DNA from: Tragulus kanchil | Lineage: Eukaryota > Chordata > Mammalia > Artiodactyla > Tragulidae | DNA length: 64,000 nt | Direction of reading: 5' to 3' | Assembly (NCBI GenBank): GCA_022376925.1 | Contig: JAIOJX010000025.1 | Location: 143,923,301 to 143,987,300, forward strand | Shown: in pieces, positions 36,170 to 46,689 of the stretch | Layout: each line of letters starts with the position of its first letter | How positions within the stretch are numbered: the first letter of the stretch is position 1 | Made by a program: the position numbers and the translations under genes | The notes under the pieces: model-generated | The model's input: the letters and a program-made list of their open reading frames with translations, nothing else | The model's database searches: none | Told to the model about the DNA's origin: nothing

Positions 36170-36610
36170 GAAATGTTATTTAATTTAGCAAATAGACTTT
36201 GCAGAGGTGAATAAAATTAGGGACCTTCAGATGGGAGATTAGCCAAGATATCCAGGTGAGACCAATGAAATCACATGAGTTCTTAAATGCTAAGAACTTG
36301 TGCCAGCTCCAGTCAGAGAGGAAGATGAAACTAAGAGGCTCAGGGAACTGAGATGTAGAAAGGACTTTACCCATTAATGCTGGCTTTGAAGATAGTGAAA
36401 GGGAACCAAGAGTAAGGAAATGTAGATGGCCTCCAGAAACTGGAAAAGGCAATAAAAAAGGTTCTCCCCTAGAGCCTTCAGAGATAAGTGCTCTTCCAAC
36501 CCCAAGTACAGGGAGACCCAGGTCACACCTCTGAACTACAGGACTGAAGGATCATAGATTTGAACTGTTTTAAGCCACAAAATACATGGCAAGTTGTTAT
36601 TACAGTGATT
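36170..36610 (+). mobile_element. MaLR-type (MLT1-like) LTR fragment
   Basis: Order typical of an MLT1-like LTR: gactttgcagaggtgaataa, gagattagccaagatatcca, gtgagaccaatgaaatcaca, tgctggctttgaagatagtg, ggcctccagaaactggaaaa, ttctcccctagagccttcag, and tgttttaagccacaaaat near the 3' end. Family name approximate. Confidence 0.6.
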
Positions 36611-37649
36611 GAAAAAAACAATGCTGTATTTATTTAGAAATATTCTTCTCACTAACTAAAACACAGATATCAACTAGGATCTCCCTGCCTCCTAAAATCA
36701 AGATCCAAATCCAAACACAAATTCCCAGTCCATTGATTGTAAGAACAATTTTTCCCTTAAATTTGAATGGATATGCAAGAATAAAGGTAGTTCTAATGAT
36801 TATCTCTATGTTTGTCAAAATAAATCAGTATAAGAACCATTCCATCATTTCTTTTATATGTTCTCTTTTTTATATAGCATAGATAAACCCAAGGGGAATT
36901 TAATTGTTGCCCTCTACTTCCACCAAATTATTTGTGTGCCTATGATTATACTAAAGAAAGGAAATGTATGCAACAGAAAAATCACACAAAAGCAAATATT
37001 TTTCAAAAAATTCTCTGTATCTTAAAAAAAAAAAAAAAAAAGCAATTTTTCTGTATCTTCTAATCCAACTGAAATTTCAGAATCTAGTCCTGTTGCTCTT
37101 CTCTCAAATCCTACTTTGAGTACATCTGAGGCATTTTCTCCTACTGAATTTTACAAGCATTGAGTTTTGTCTCTCTCCTCCCTACCCAGTGACTTTCCAA
37201 GGGTGTTCTCCAAACCAAACATTTCTTCCCCTGAGGGCTTTAACTAAGATAGCTCCTTTGTCACTCTTTCACATAAACTTTGCTCATCCCACCCTCTTCT
37301 ATAATCTGAGTAAGAAAACATTCTCTGCTCTCCACTCTTACCTACACACAATAAGACCCAAGTTTTATGGCCACTGATCAAACAAGATAACTATTAAAAT
37401 CTAATGGCACAATGACCACATGAAATAGTGATAAAGAAATGTTTACCTCTAAACATTTCATTTCCTGTTGAAATGTTATCTATATTAATCCCCAATATAA
37501 AAGGATACAGAACTTGATTTGTAAAACAACTCCGTACTGATTTACAGGGGGAAAAAAGGAGTCTTTGACTATTAGCTATGTACCAAGTTCTTTTCAGGTA
37601 TTATCAATCAACACAATGAATAGATATTAATAGTATTTGACATCTCAAG
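36611..37649. other. Unique AT-rich DNA with an A tract
   Basis: An A run of about 18 lies at 37024-37041. No gene or named repeat seen. Confidence 0.45.
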
Positions 37650-37830
37650 TCAGCACAACACATCTATTTTCTCATTTATTTTTCAATAAACCCATAAGGT
37701 AGGTACTAATAGCCCCACAATACAGACAAAAAAGGTAAGGCATAGAAAGGTTAAGTAATTTCCCCAGTGACCAGAAAATTGATGAAGCCACAGTTCATGT
37801 TCTGAGATGCTTGGCCCAGGGATAATCCTC
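37650..37830 (-). mobile_element. MIR SINE fragment
   Basis: Reverse complement of MIR: ataaacccataaggtaggta, ctaatagccccacaatacag, catagaaaggttaagtaatt, tccccagtgaccagaaaatt, then a degraded 'gttctgagatgcttgg'. Confidence 0.7.
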
Positions 37831-38394
37831 TGCCCCACAGCTAAAATACTGTACAGTCAAATAACAGAACAGCAAACCTAAGTTCCAAGAATTCAAACAA
37901 CTTCCCTAGAGTCTCACAACTAATGGGCCCTGGGCTAGCTTCCCAAACTCAGTCACACAACACACCAAAGTGCATGTAGTTTCCAGTGTTCCCATAATCA
38001 GCACGGATTAAGCAATTTACAAGGCCAAGTAGACAAAACTTTGACTGAAAAATAATCACATTAACCCATCTTTTTCTCTTCAATTTCAATTCAAAATTAT
38101 CCAAAATGAATTTTATATGTAAAATAATATTTTAGAAAGGCATAATTCATGGAATTATTAAATTATTATTAAATTCCATAATTTATGGAAAGAGTAAAAA
38201 CGTTTTTGTGAAAAAGACTTGATTTCATATACAACACTTACATAGGCTATTTTCAGAAGAGTGCATAAGAAAACAATAAAGCTCTGACAGTAAACAAACA
38301 AAAAACAGTAGCTGAGGCAATGAAATAAAAGACACTTTACTAAATGCTCTTTATAGTTGAAGAATTTTCTATAATATACTAGTGTATCGTTTAC
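37831..38394. other. Unique DNA in the candidate first intron
   Basis: AT-rich. If the minus-strand exon to the right is real, this is intron 1. I could not identify a downstream exon. Confidence 0.35.
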
Positions 38395-38472
38395 AGAAAA
38401 AAAAGTTTTAAAGATACACTTAATGTAAAGCACCTAGCACTGTGAACGGCACCGAGTAAGCACCTAGTCAGT
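38395..38472 (+). mobile_element. Short MIR/L2 3' end remnant
   Basis: gtaaagcacctagcactgtg, then aacggcaccgagtaagcacc, resembles the shared 'lowest common' 3' end of MIR and L2. Confidence 0.5.
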
Positions 38473-38588
38473 AGCCTTTTCCAAATTTTTTTTAAGAAAC
38501 TCTTTTTTTCCTCGTCAGTTTTATTTCTACTTTCTGTTTAACAGTCTGTGAAAAAAGAGCTTAAGGCCATTTTTTTGGTTTTTCTTAC

Positions 38589-38769
38589 CATTCAGGGGCC
38601 TGAGCAGCGGAGCTGGGAACCAGTCCTCAGAGGTGAAATGAGGCCCAGTCTTCCGTAAGGAACTGCCGGGTGGCACCTGCACCTTCGGAATCGTCTGTGA
38701 CCTCGAGTTGAGTAACAACTTCAGGAGCTCTGATAGCCCATTTACACCCAAATTCCTCCTCCGCAGCAT
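38589..38769 (-). CDS. Candidate first coding exon of an unrecognised gene
   Basis: An ATG at 38769 (context gctgacATGc, G at -3) opens a frame of 60 codons plus one base that ends at a strong 5' splice site: exon end AATG, then GTAAGA on the minus strand (donor GT at 38588-38587). Reading past the donor the frame runs on only 20 more codons through low-complexity intron-like sequence. The peptide starts MLRRRNLGVN and continues basic and leucine-rich (LLKLLLN near residues 16-22), then PPGSSLRKTGPHF (residues 33-45) and EDWFPAPLLRPLN at the end. The N-terminus could be a mitochondrial presequence, but that is a guess. It sits in the only CpG-richer patch of the window, about 80 bp downstream (minus strand) of a TCTCGCGAGA element. 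I do not recognise the protein and cannot point to exon 2, which must lie at lower coordinates. An alternative is a non-coding first exon with a chance frame. Confidence 0.5.
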
Positions 38770-38829
38770 GTCAGCAGCGCCGGCTCTTCTTTTTCAGTAT
38801 CTTCAGCGTCTAAGCCCTACACATACAGC

Positions 38830-38837
38830 ATGGCCGC
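38830..38837 (+). promoter_or_regulatory. YY1-like site
   Basis: gcATGGCCGCc fits the YY1 consensus core ATGGCNGC. YY1 sites are common near start sites of CpG promoters of housekeeping genes. Eleven bp from the CGCG element. Confidence 0.4.
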
Positions 38838-38847
38838 CGGCAGGTGT

Positions 38848-38857
38848 TCTCGCGAGA
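38848..38857. promoter_or_regulatory. TCTCGCGAGA element (BANP-type CGCG box)
   Basis: A perfect 10-bp palindrome TCTCGCGAGA. This element is known from CpG-island promoters and is bound by BANP when unmethylated; Kaiso has also been reported. A random match of ten specified bases with three CpGs is very unlikely in CpG-poor DNA, which supports a real promoter here. Confidence 0.75.
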
Positions 38858-39060
38858 AGCTGCTACGCACAGCACGCAAACCTCCAGGCCAGCACCCACG
38901 CCCTCAGATCTCTTGAATGAGCTCTGTCATTGCTGTGCAGGAAGGCAAGGTTCACAGAGCGCAAAGCAGAGGCTGTGTTACAGGAGGGATGGTAGATGGG
39001 TTAACAGGAAAGGCATGTGTGAGAAGCTGGTGGCTAATCCTGGAATCAGTAATCAAAAAA

Positions 39061-39771
39061 TATGAGTCAGCTGCAGTGAGGTGAATGAGCGTATTATACA
39101 GAAAGAAGGAAGTCAGAAAGAAACAGATATTGTATATGAACACATACGTATGGAATCTAGGGGCTTCTTATGTTTGGTGCTGTTGTAAAGAATCTGCCTG
39201 CCTTTGCAGGAGACCGGGGTTCAATCCCTCAGTCGGGAAGATCCCCTGGAGAAGGAAATGGCAACCCACTCCAGTATTTTGCCTGGGAAATTCCATGACA
39301 GAGGAGCCTGGCGTACCACAGTCCATGGGGTTGCAGAGTGGGACATGACCGAGTGACTTGAGCACACATGGAATCTAGAAAGATGGTTCTGGTGAACCCA
39401 TCTGCAGGGAAGGAATGGAGACACAAACATAAAAGAAACAAACGTGCAGACCAAACAGCGGGGAGGAGAGTGTGGGACAAATTGAGAAAGCACCAATGAC
39501 ATATAAACAAATGTGTAAATAGGCTTCCCTGGTGGGGTAGATAAAATAGATAGCTAGTGGGAAGCTGCTGTATAACACAGGGATTCCAACCTGACACTCT
39601 GTGATGGCCTGGAGGGATGGAATGGCAGGGGATGCTGGTGGGAGAGGGACTCAAGAGGGAGGGGATATACGTATAGTTATGACTGATTCATATTGTTGTA
39701 CGGCAGAAACCAACACAACGTTGTAAAGCAATTATCCTCCAATTTAAACATTTTTTAAAAAAAATTAGACT
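39061..39771 (+). mobile_element. L1 3' end, interrupted by a Bov-tA SINE
   Basis: Left part 39061-39160: gtgaggtgaatgagcgtatt, ggaagtcagaaagaaacaga, cgtatggaatctag. Right part 39368-39771: gaatctagaaagatggttct, ggaaggaatggagacacaaa, gctgctgtataacacaggga, and the L1 3' terminus cggcagaaaccaacacaacg, ttgtaaagcaattatcctcc with an A-rich tail. Confidence 0.85.
39161..39367 (+). mobile_element. Bov-tA SINE with 11-bp target-site duplication
   Basis: Head ggggcttcttatgtttggtg, caatgcagg-type segment (gcctttgcaggagaccgg), B box ggttcaatccc, then ggcaacccactccagtattt, ggagcctggcgtaccacagt, gggacatgaccgagtgactt. Flanked by atggaatctag at 39150 and 39368, both L1 sequence, which dates it after the L1. 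Confidence 0.9.
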
Positions 39772-40730
39772 GTCTGGATTTGATCAAGTGAAGTTTCTGG
39801 AGTGAAATGGCAGCAATATGAGTGGCTTCCGTGGCAGCAGCAGAACCTTAAACACAGCTCTCTGGCAAGTATTCCTACAGAATATGACACTGACATCAGC
39901 CAGGTTTCCAACAACAGTGGCACAAGCTTCTCTTGGTTTCTCTTCAGATTTATGACATATTGATAGATGTCATCACAGTTTCTTTTGGTGGATATACTGT
40001 TCCATTTGGAAGTCAAGGTTGGGGCCACCAAAGTCGATTCTTGATGCAAGGAATTTGTAAGTATCCTCCTTTCATTTGCAGAACACCATGGGTTCTGGAC
40101 ATGGTGCAAGTTTCCCTTTAATTTATGATGAAAAACTTCCCTTTTTATTTAAAATGGGAAATATGTCCAACATCAACACGATAAAAATTCCTGAGAAAGA
40201 ATTTTGAGCCAAATCGTGCCTTCACTCCGCAGATGCTGCTACTGAAGAGAAGTATGGTCTTTGATAACTGGCCTCCCATATTACAAAAAAAGAGAGATAC
40301 AGAGAGGCAATTTCTCGGGAACAGAGTTTAACATGTAAATGATGCACTGGATCTTTATAGAAAAAGTCATACTAGCTTGACATGACTTACTAGAACTAGC
40401 TTATAAAACTCATAAAACAAGAAATGTTTTAATTGCAGACTAATTTGGAATTCAAGTTTTAAGGTATATTAATGTATTTAGTCTATAAAATTTTGCAGCT
40501 TCTATAAAAACACCAACCAAAATAAAACACAGCAGATAAAGATACAGGTTTAGTATGCCCATTATCACTAGATTTTAAAATGCACAAAATGAAAAATTGC
40601 TGTAATTGTCAGGGTATTTATGTGAGACATTTTCTGAGTTGTTTGTTTCTTAGAACAGATTTTCTCCAATATGGGAGGATATAATGGTGAAGGTAAAAAA
40701 GCTGGGCAATAGGCTATCAATTGGCTCATT
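39772..40730. other. Unique non-coding DNA
   Basis: Contains a minus-strand frame of 114 codons (39765-40109), which begins inside the L1 tail side and has no recognisable domain; I do not accept it as a gene. The stretch near 39930-40130 is of higher complexity and could be a decayed pseudogene, but I cannot identify a parent. Confidence 0.35.
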
Positions 40731-41030
40731 AAAAAGACAAAAAAGGGCTTCCCTGGTGGTCCAGTGGGTAAGGACACTGCCTGGCAGTGCAAGGGGCTCC
40801 AGTTCGATCCCTGGCCCGGGAAGATCCCACGTGCTGTGGAGCAGCTGGACCGATGTGTCCAACTACAGAGCTGGAGCTCTTGAGTGCATGCACCCAGAGC
40901 CAGTGCTCTGCAGTGAAACAGGCCACTGCAAAGGGAGGCCCACATAGGCCAAAGAACAAAGGTGGATGAAAATAAATAAATGAAAAATCAATAGAAGTGG
41001 CCCCCCCAAAAAAAGACAAAAAAAAAAAAA
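40731..41030 (+). mobile_element. tRNA-derived SINE of the distinct-body subfamily
   Basis: Head gggcttccctggtggtccag, B box agttcgatccctg, body ctggaccgatgtgtccaact, gagctggagctcttgagtgc, gtgctctgcagtgaaacagg, gggaggcccacataggcc, tail caatagaagtggccccccc. Target-site duplication aaaaagacaaaaaa at 40731 and about 41010. The 3' part recurs at 41999-42125 through D12. Confidence 0.85.
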
Positions 41031-41275
41031 TCACTGTTTCCTCTTACCTTTCAAAAGAGTACTTTCACAAAGAAAAGAGCAAAGAGAAAGATTGTGCTTC
41101 TTTGAAAAAATTTTCACAGACTATATGTATATAAGATCTTTGAGAAAAACAAAATAGTGAAAAGCTTAATGTTATGTATTCGTCATATAGCATGTTGTCA
41201 GTTACTCTAATTATGAAATAAATAGGCCATGTTGATTCATAAAGTAACAGCCTTCTCCAAAACAAAGGAGTTCTT

Positions 41276-41430
41276 TTCCTTATTCAACAAATGTTTATTG
41301 AATGATTTCTAAGTGTAAAATATCATGCTAAGTGCTATAACTAATAGAACACACCATATCCAGGCCCTGATCACCAATAAAATAAGAATAGGAAATTATT
41401 TCTGCTGAAATGAAACTTAAAAGTCTGGCT
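41276..41430 (-). mobile_element. L2 3' end fragment
   Basis: ttattcaacaaatgtttatt, gaatgatttctaagtg, aaatatcatgctaagtgcta is the reverse complement of the L2 3' end. Second copy near 42376-42530 through D12. Confidence 0.55.
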
Positions 41431-41755
41431 GAGAAGACATGTCAAATCATTATAGTAAAATGCAATATTTGAAAAGTGCCTAATAAGTATAATGGATAGT
41501 CTTCAGTAGATGCTCAACAGAAGGAGGTAGCCAGATGAAGAGAGAAAGCTTAATGGAGGACAAGATATGAATGCATAGTATCAGTCCCTCCCTGAGCTTC
41601 AGCAGTTATCCCCTACTGTGAAATGATTAAAAAAAAAAAAAATCAAGCTTCAGAGTATGATCTGATTTGGTTTGAAGGCTGGTTATTTTACCACTACCCG
41701 GAAAACTGTGAACGAATTTCTTAGCCTCAGTGTACCCACCTCCTTATTTGTAAAG

Positions 41756-41957
41756 TGTGTGTGTGCTCAGTCACAAAGTTGTATCTGCAATCCCGTGGGC
41801 TGTAGCCCACCATGCTCCTCTGTCTGTGGAATTTTACAGGCAAGAATACTGGAGTGGGTTGCCATTTTCTCCTCCAGGAGGTCTTCCCAACCCAAGGATT
41901 GAACCCAAGTCTCCTGCATCTCCTGAATTGGTAGGCAGATTCTTTACCTCTGGGGTA
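41756..41957 (-). mobile_element. Bov-tA SINE
   Basis: Reverse complement order: gtgtgctcagtcacaaagtt, gtgggctgtagcccaccatg, ctcctctgtctgtggaattt, aagaatactggagtgggttg, cttcccaacccaaggattga, tggtaggcagattctttacc. Second copy at 42856-43057 through D12, and its end a third time at 44157 through D13. Confidence 0.85.
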
Positions 41958-43027
41958 AATAACATCCACATACCTTTAAATTTTACTTTTAGGGTACTAC
42001 CCAGAGCCAGTGCTCTGCAGTGAAACAGGCCACTGCAAAGGGAGGCCCACATAGGCCAAAGAACAAAGGTGGATGAAAATAAATAAATGAAAAATCAATA
42101 GAAGTGGCCCCCCCAAAAAAAGACAAAAAAATCACTGTTTCCTCTTACCTTTCAAAAGAGTACTTTCACAAAGAAAAGAGCAAAGAGAAAGATTGTGCTT
42201 CTTTGAAAAAATTTTCACAGACTATATGTATATAAGATCTTTGAGAAAAACAAAATAGTGAAAAGCTTAATGTTATGTATTCGTCATATAGCATGTTGTC
42301 AGTTACTCTAATTATGAAATAAATAGGCCATGTTGATTCATAAAGTAACAGCCTTCTCCAAAACAAAGGAGTTCTTTTCCTTATTCAACAAATGTTTATT
42401 GAATGATTTCTAAGTGTAAAATATCATGCTAAGTGCTATAACTAATAGAACACACCATATCCAGGCCCTGATCACCAATAAAATAAGAATAGGAAATTAT
42501 TTCTGCTGAAATGAAACTTAAAAGTCTGGCTGAGAAGACATGTCAAATCATTATAGTAAAATGCAATATTTGAAAAGTGCCTAATAAGTATAATGGATAG
42601 TCTTCAGTAGATGCTCAACAGAAGGAGGTAGCCAGATGAAGAGAGAAAGCTTAATGGAGGACAAGATATGAATGCATAGTATCAGTCCCTCCCTGAGCTT
42701 CAGCAGTTATCCCCTACTGTGAAATGATTAAAAAAAAAAAAATCAAGCTTCAGAGTATGATCTGATTTGGTTTGAAGGCTGGTTATTTTACCACTACCCG
42801 GAAAACTGTGAACGAATTTCTTAGCCTCAGTGTACCCACCTCCTTATTTGTAAAGTGTGTGTGTGCTCAGTCACAAAGTTGTATCTGCAATCCCGTGGGC
42901 TGTAGCCCACCATGCTCCTCTGTCTGTGGAATTTTACAGGCAAGAATACTGGAGTGGGTTGCCATTTTCTCCTCCAGGAGGTCTTCCCAACCCAAGGATT
43001 GAACCCAAGTCTCCTGCATCTCCTGAA

Positions 43028-45277
43028 TTGGTAGGCAGATTCTTTACCTCTGGGGTAAATAACATCCACATACCTTTTAAATTTTACTTTTAGGGGTACT
43101 ACCATTCTTACTGGATCATTCTTAGCCTTTAGCAGTCTGGGTTCATCCCACTCCTGATGCCTGGAATCAGCACTGCATCAGGCACCCCTTAATTACCACT
43201 TTAGGATTATTAAATCCAACTGAGATCTTTTGACGATTATCTTGATCTCTCTGCTGCCTTTGACTCCCTTGATTAATCACTCCTTGAAACTCTTTCTTCT
43301 CAGTCTTAACGACATACACTTGAAGCTACTTTCCTCTGAAGAAGTATTTTTCAAGCTGCAGGTCAAAACTCACCAGAGGATCCCATTAATGAATCACTAT
43401 CACAAATTCATTTTTTTCTTTTTTTTCCATAAAATAAAATTGAATTGACTTTAAAACATCAGCTGCATCATATTAACTATAATCAGCATTGCTTGGTGAC
43501 ATAGTTGTTTCAGGGGTGTGTGTATCTGTGTGCAAGCACACAAATAAGTATGTATAGATTCATCTAACTGGCCAAAATATAAAATGTATTTCTCATTACA
43601 AGTCGTGGTGAAAATTCTACAGGGCCATTCCTTCTCAGTTCTATTCTAGAGTCATTCCTTCTCAGTTTAATTTGTTGGCTCCAATTCTCATACCAGGGCT
43701 TTCCTAGGTGGCTCAGCAGTAAAGAATCCTCCTGTCAATGCAGCTGACTCAGGAGAGTGGTTTTGATCCCTGGGTTGAGAAAAGTCCCTGGGGGAGGAAA
43801 TGGCACGCAGTACATTCTTGCACCAACCTCTTTGATACTGATTCTCTTCTTCTATCTATAAACCTTAAGTATCTCTTTGCCAACTCTCTCTTCTAAACTT
43901 CATAGCCAGGTTATCAATATTACCAGGCTTATTTTTTTAATGTAGATACCTAAGCTCATTATAAATTATTGATCCTTTTCATCGAGTGACATGAGGAGTG
44001 GTATGTTAGCGTGCTTAAGCTAACAACAGTGTGATAGGTGTAAAGAAGAAAGACAGGTAGCAGGGAGATCAGTCAGAAGTACATTGTTGTGATCCAGGTT
44101 AGAGTGATTAGAGAACAAATGCAAAGTAAAGTTCACTATGAGGAAACTATTGACCATTGGTAGGCAGATTCTTTACCTCTGGGGTAAATAACATCCACAT
44201 ACCTTTTAAATTTTACTTTTAGGGGTACTACCATTCTTACTGGATCATTCTTAGCCTTTAGCAGTCTGGGTTCATCCCACTCCTGATGCCTGGAATCAGC
44301 ACCGCATCAGGCACCCTTAATTACCACTTTAGGATTATTAAATCCAACTGAGATCTTTTGACGATTATCTTGATCTCTCTGCTGCCTTTGACTCCCTTGA
44401 TTAATCACTCCTTGAAACTCTTTCTTCTCAGTCTTAACGACATACACTTGAAGCTACTTTCCTCTGAAGAAGTATTTTTCAAGCTGCAGGTCAAAACTCA
44501 CCAGAGGATCCCATTAATGAATCACTATCACAAATTCATTTTTTTCTTTTTTTTCCATAAAATAAAATTGAATTGACTTTAAAACATCAGCTGCATCATA
44601 TTAACTATAATCAGCATTGCTTGGTGACATAGTTGTTTCAGGGGTGTGTGTATCTGTGTGCAAGCACACAAATAAGTATGTATAGATTCATCTAACTGGC
44701 CAAAATATAAAATGTATTTCTCATTACAAGTCGTGGTGAAAATTCTACAGGGCCATTCCTTCTCAGTTCTATTCTAGAGTCATTCCTTCTCAGTTTAATT
44801 TGTTGGCTCCAATTCTCATACCAGGGCTTTCCTAGGTGGCTCAGCAGTAAAGAATCCTCCTGTCAATGCAGCTGACTCAGGAGAGTGGTTTTGATCCCTG
44901 GGTTGAGAAAAGTCCCTGGGGGAGGAAATGGCACGCAGTACATTCTTGCACCAACCTCTTTGATACTGATTCTCTTCTTCTATCTATAAACCTTAAGTAT
45001 CTCTTTGCCAACTCTCTCTTCTAAACTTCATAGCCAGGTTATCAATATTACCAGGCTTATTTTTTTAATGTAGATACCTAAGCTCATTATAAATTATTGA
45101 TCCTTTTCATCGAGTGACATGAGGAGTGGTATGTTAGCGTGCTTAAGCTAACAACAGTGTGATAGGTGTAAAGAAGAAAGACAGGTAGCAGGGAGATCAG
45201 TCAGAAGTACATTGTTGTGATCCAGGTTAGAGTGATTAGAGAACAAATGCAAAGTAAAGTTCACTATGAGGAAACTA
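43028..45277. repeat. D13: direct tandem duplication, about 1.129 kb period
   Basis: 43028-44149 recurs as 44157-45277 with a 7-bp separator (ttgacca). Differences: one base in a C run (cacccctt versus caccctt) and one T/C substitution (cactgcatc versus caccgcatc) near 43174. Overlaps D12 by 75 bp. Confidence 0.95.
43696..43808 (+). mobile_element. Bov-tA SINE, 5' fragment
   Basis: gggctttcctaggtggctca, gtaaagaatcctcctgtcaa, ttttgatccctgggttgaga, and ggaggaaatggcacgc, then it stops. Second copy at 44824-44937 through D13. Confidence 0.8.
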
Positions 45278-46223
45278 CGCTTAATAGCAATTTCAGAAAT
45301 TAAGAAAGCAATTTCTTAATATATGCTAATATTAAGGTGATACACAACAAATTTGATACCAAGTCTAACATGTAGGAAGATTCAGTTCTCCAAAGTTTTC
45401 AATCTGAAACTAAAAGCAATTTCAAAACTAATAATCACAATTATAATAACATCATGTTTATTTCATTTTTATCTTGGCCACTAATACATACTATACCCAA
45501 GCAGTTAAAAGGCTAAATAAAGACTGTCTAGAACTAAGCTCAGCCCATAATTCAGTTCTTATAGAAATTTCAGTTTAATAAACAGTATGCATCTGTACTT
45601 AGGTTAAACTTCACACAGAAAGACTTTATTTAAGCAATAAATTAAATATATATCCAGCAAAACTAGCTCTTCTGCAGTTCTGTTGCTGATTGAACCTTTA
45701 TACCTATATTGGTGTCATAAACATATAAAGAAATATTTCATAATTTTTAAATCTCTATAATAGGTCTTAAATATTTTAAAATTAAAGGAAAAAAGAGAAA
45801 TTTGAAATTTAACCTATTATTTGGATTTTTTTCAAGTTCTAGATTTATGTGTAAAGAGTTTTTATCCAGTGGTATCCCCTTTACTTCATAAAAACAGTGT
45901 TTTTGCTCTTTTCTAGAAATGGTTTTAACTTTTAAACTGTGTGTATATAAAGAAATCTGTGATACTGTAATGTCAGATAATTAATTCTTCATTTTCTCCT
46001 CCTCTTCAACTACAGCCCTCTGACTGCACTTTAACAGGGTGATGACCGTATAATTAGATCAAGATCTCGGCAAAGAAGAATCATAATGGACTAAAGACAC
46101 TTATGGGTTACATCTTGCTACCACCATCCATTGTGTCTATGTATATAAAATAACTATCTAAAAAGTCAATGAGTACTTGTAAGTTCATGTTTCTACCATC
46201 CTACCAATAAAAAGCCAATGAGA
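45278..46223. other. Unique AT-rich non-coding DNA
   Basis: No ORF, no repeat family recognised. Confidence 0.5.
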
Positions 46224-46553
46224 GGGCTTCCCTGGTGGTCCAGTGGGTAAAGACACCGCCTTGCAGTGCAAGGGGCGCCAGTTCGAGCCCTGGCCTGGGA
46301 GGATCCCACGTGCCGCGGAGCGGCTGGACCGATGTGTCCAATGACCGAGCCAGAGCTCTGGAGCACATGCGCCCAGAGCCAGTGCTCTGCGACAACAGAG
46401 GCCACCGCGATGGGAGGCCCACACGGGCCAAAGAACAAAGATGGATGAAAATGGACAAATGAAAGACCAATGGAAGTGGCCCACCTGCTTCCCTCCCTCC
46501 CCACCCTAATCCCCACCAAAATAAATAAATAAATAAATAAATCTTAAAAAAAA
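46224..46553 (+). mobile_element. tRNA-derived SINE of the distinct-body subfamily, well preserved
   Basis: Head gggcttccctggtggtccag, A-box-like gggtaaagacaccgcc, B box agttcgagccctg, body gcggctggaccgatgtgtcc, gagctctggagcacatgcgc, gccagtgctctgcgacaaca, gggaggcccacacgggcc, gaccaatggaagtggccc, then a C-rich segment ccctccctccccaccc, an (AAAT)n run and an A tail. CpGs largely intact, suggesting a young insertion. No clear target-site duplication found. Confidence 0.85.
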
Positions 46554-46560
46554 AAAAAAG

Positions 46561-46582
46561 AATTGAATTGGAGAATTCAATT
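46561..46582. repeat. Short perfect inverted repeat
   Basis: AATTGAATT and AATTCAATT flank a 4-base loop ggag, directly after the SINE A tail. No known function; AT-rich and short. Confidence 0.6.
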
Positions 46583-46619
46583 GAAGAATTGGACTTGAAT
46601 CAGAAGACCCTATTTTAAT

Positions 46620-46688
46620 GGATTCCCTGACAGTCCAGTGATTAGAACAGTGCTTTCACTGCTGGGGCACAGGTTGGATCCTGTACGT
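46620..46688 (+). mobile_element. Truncated tRNA SINE head (CHR type)
   Basis: ggattccctgacagtccagt, gattagaacagtgctttcac and aggttggatcctg match the head of a CHR-type SINE; the body is absent. Confidence 0.6.
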
Positions 46689-46689
46689 T

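Larger units (their letters stand above)
38590..38950. promoter_or_regulatory. CpG-richer patch, probable TATA-less promoter
   Basis: About 18 CpG dinucleotides in roughly 360 bp, far above the rest of the window outside SINEs, with higher GC and no transposon. It contains TCTCGCGAGA and a YY1-like ATGGCCGC. The position fits transcription to the left through the candidate exon; transcription to the right is possible too, as CGCG elements often serve bidirectional promoters. Confidence 0.6.
40892..43102. repeat. D12: head-to-tail tandem duplication, about 1.106 kb period
   Basis: 40892-41998 is followed directly by 41999-43102. Differences are all in homopolymers: A13 versus A7 at 41018/42125, A13 versus A12 near 41630, ttt versus tttt and ggg versus gggg near the end. 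The start lies inside a SINE, so its 3' half appears a second time without a head. Confidence 0.95.

Noticed and set aside
39765..40109. 114-codon minus-strand ORF
   Set aside because: Runs into L1 tail sequence, has no domain or promoter, and its composition is not gene-like. A decayed pseudogene cannot be excluded.
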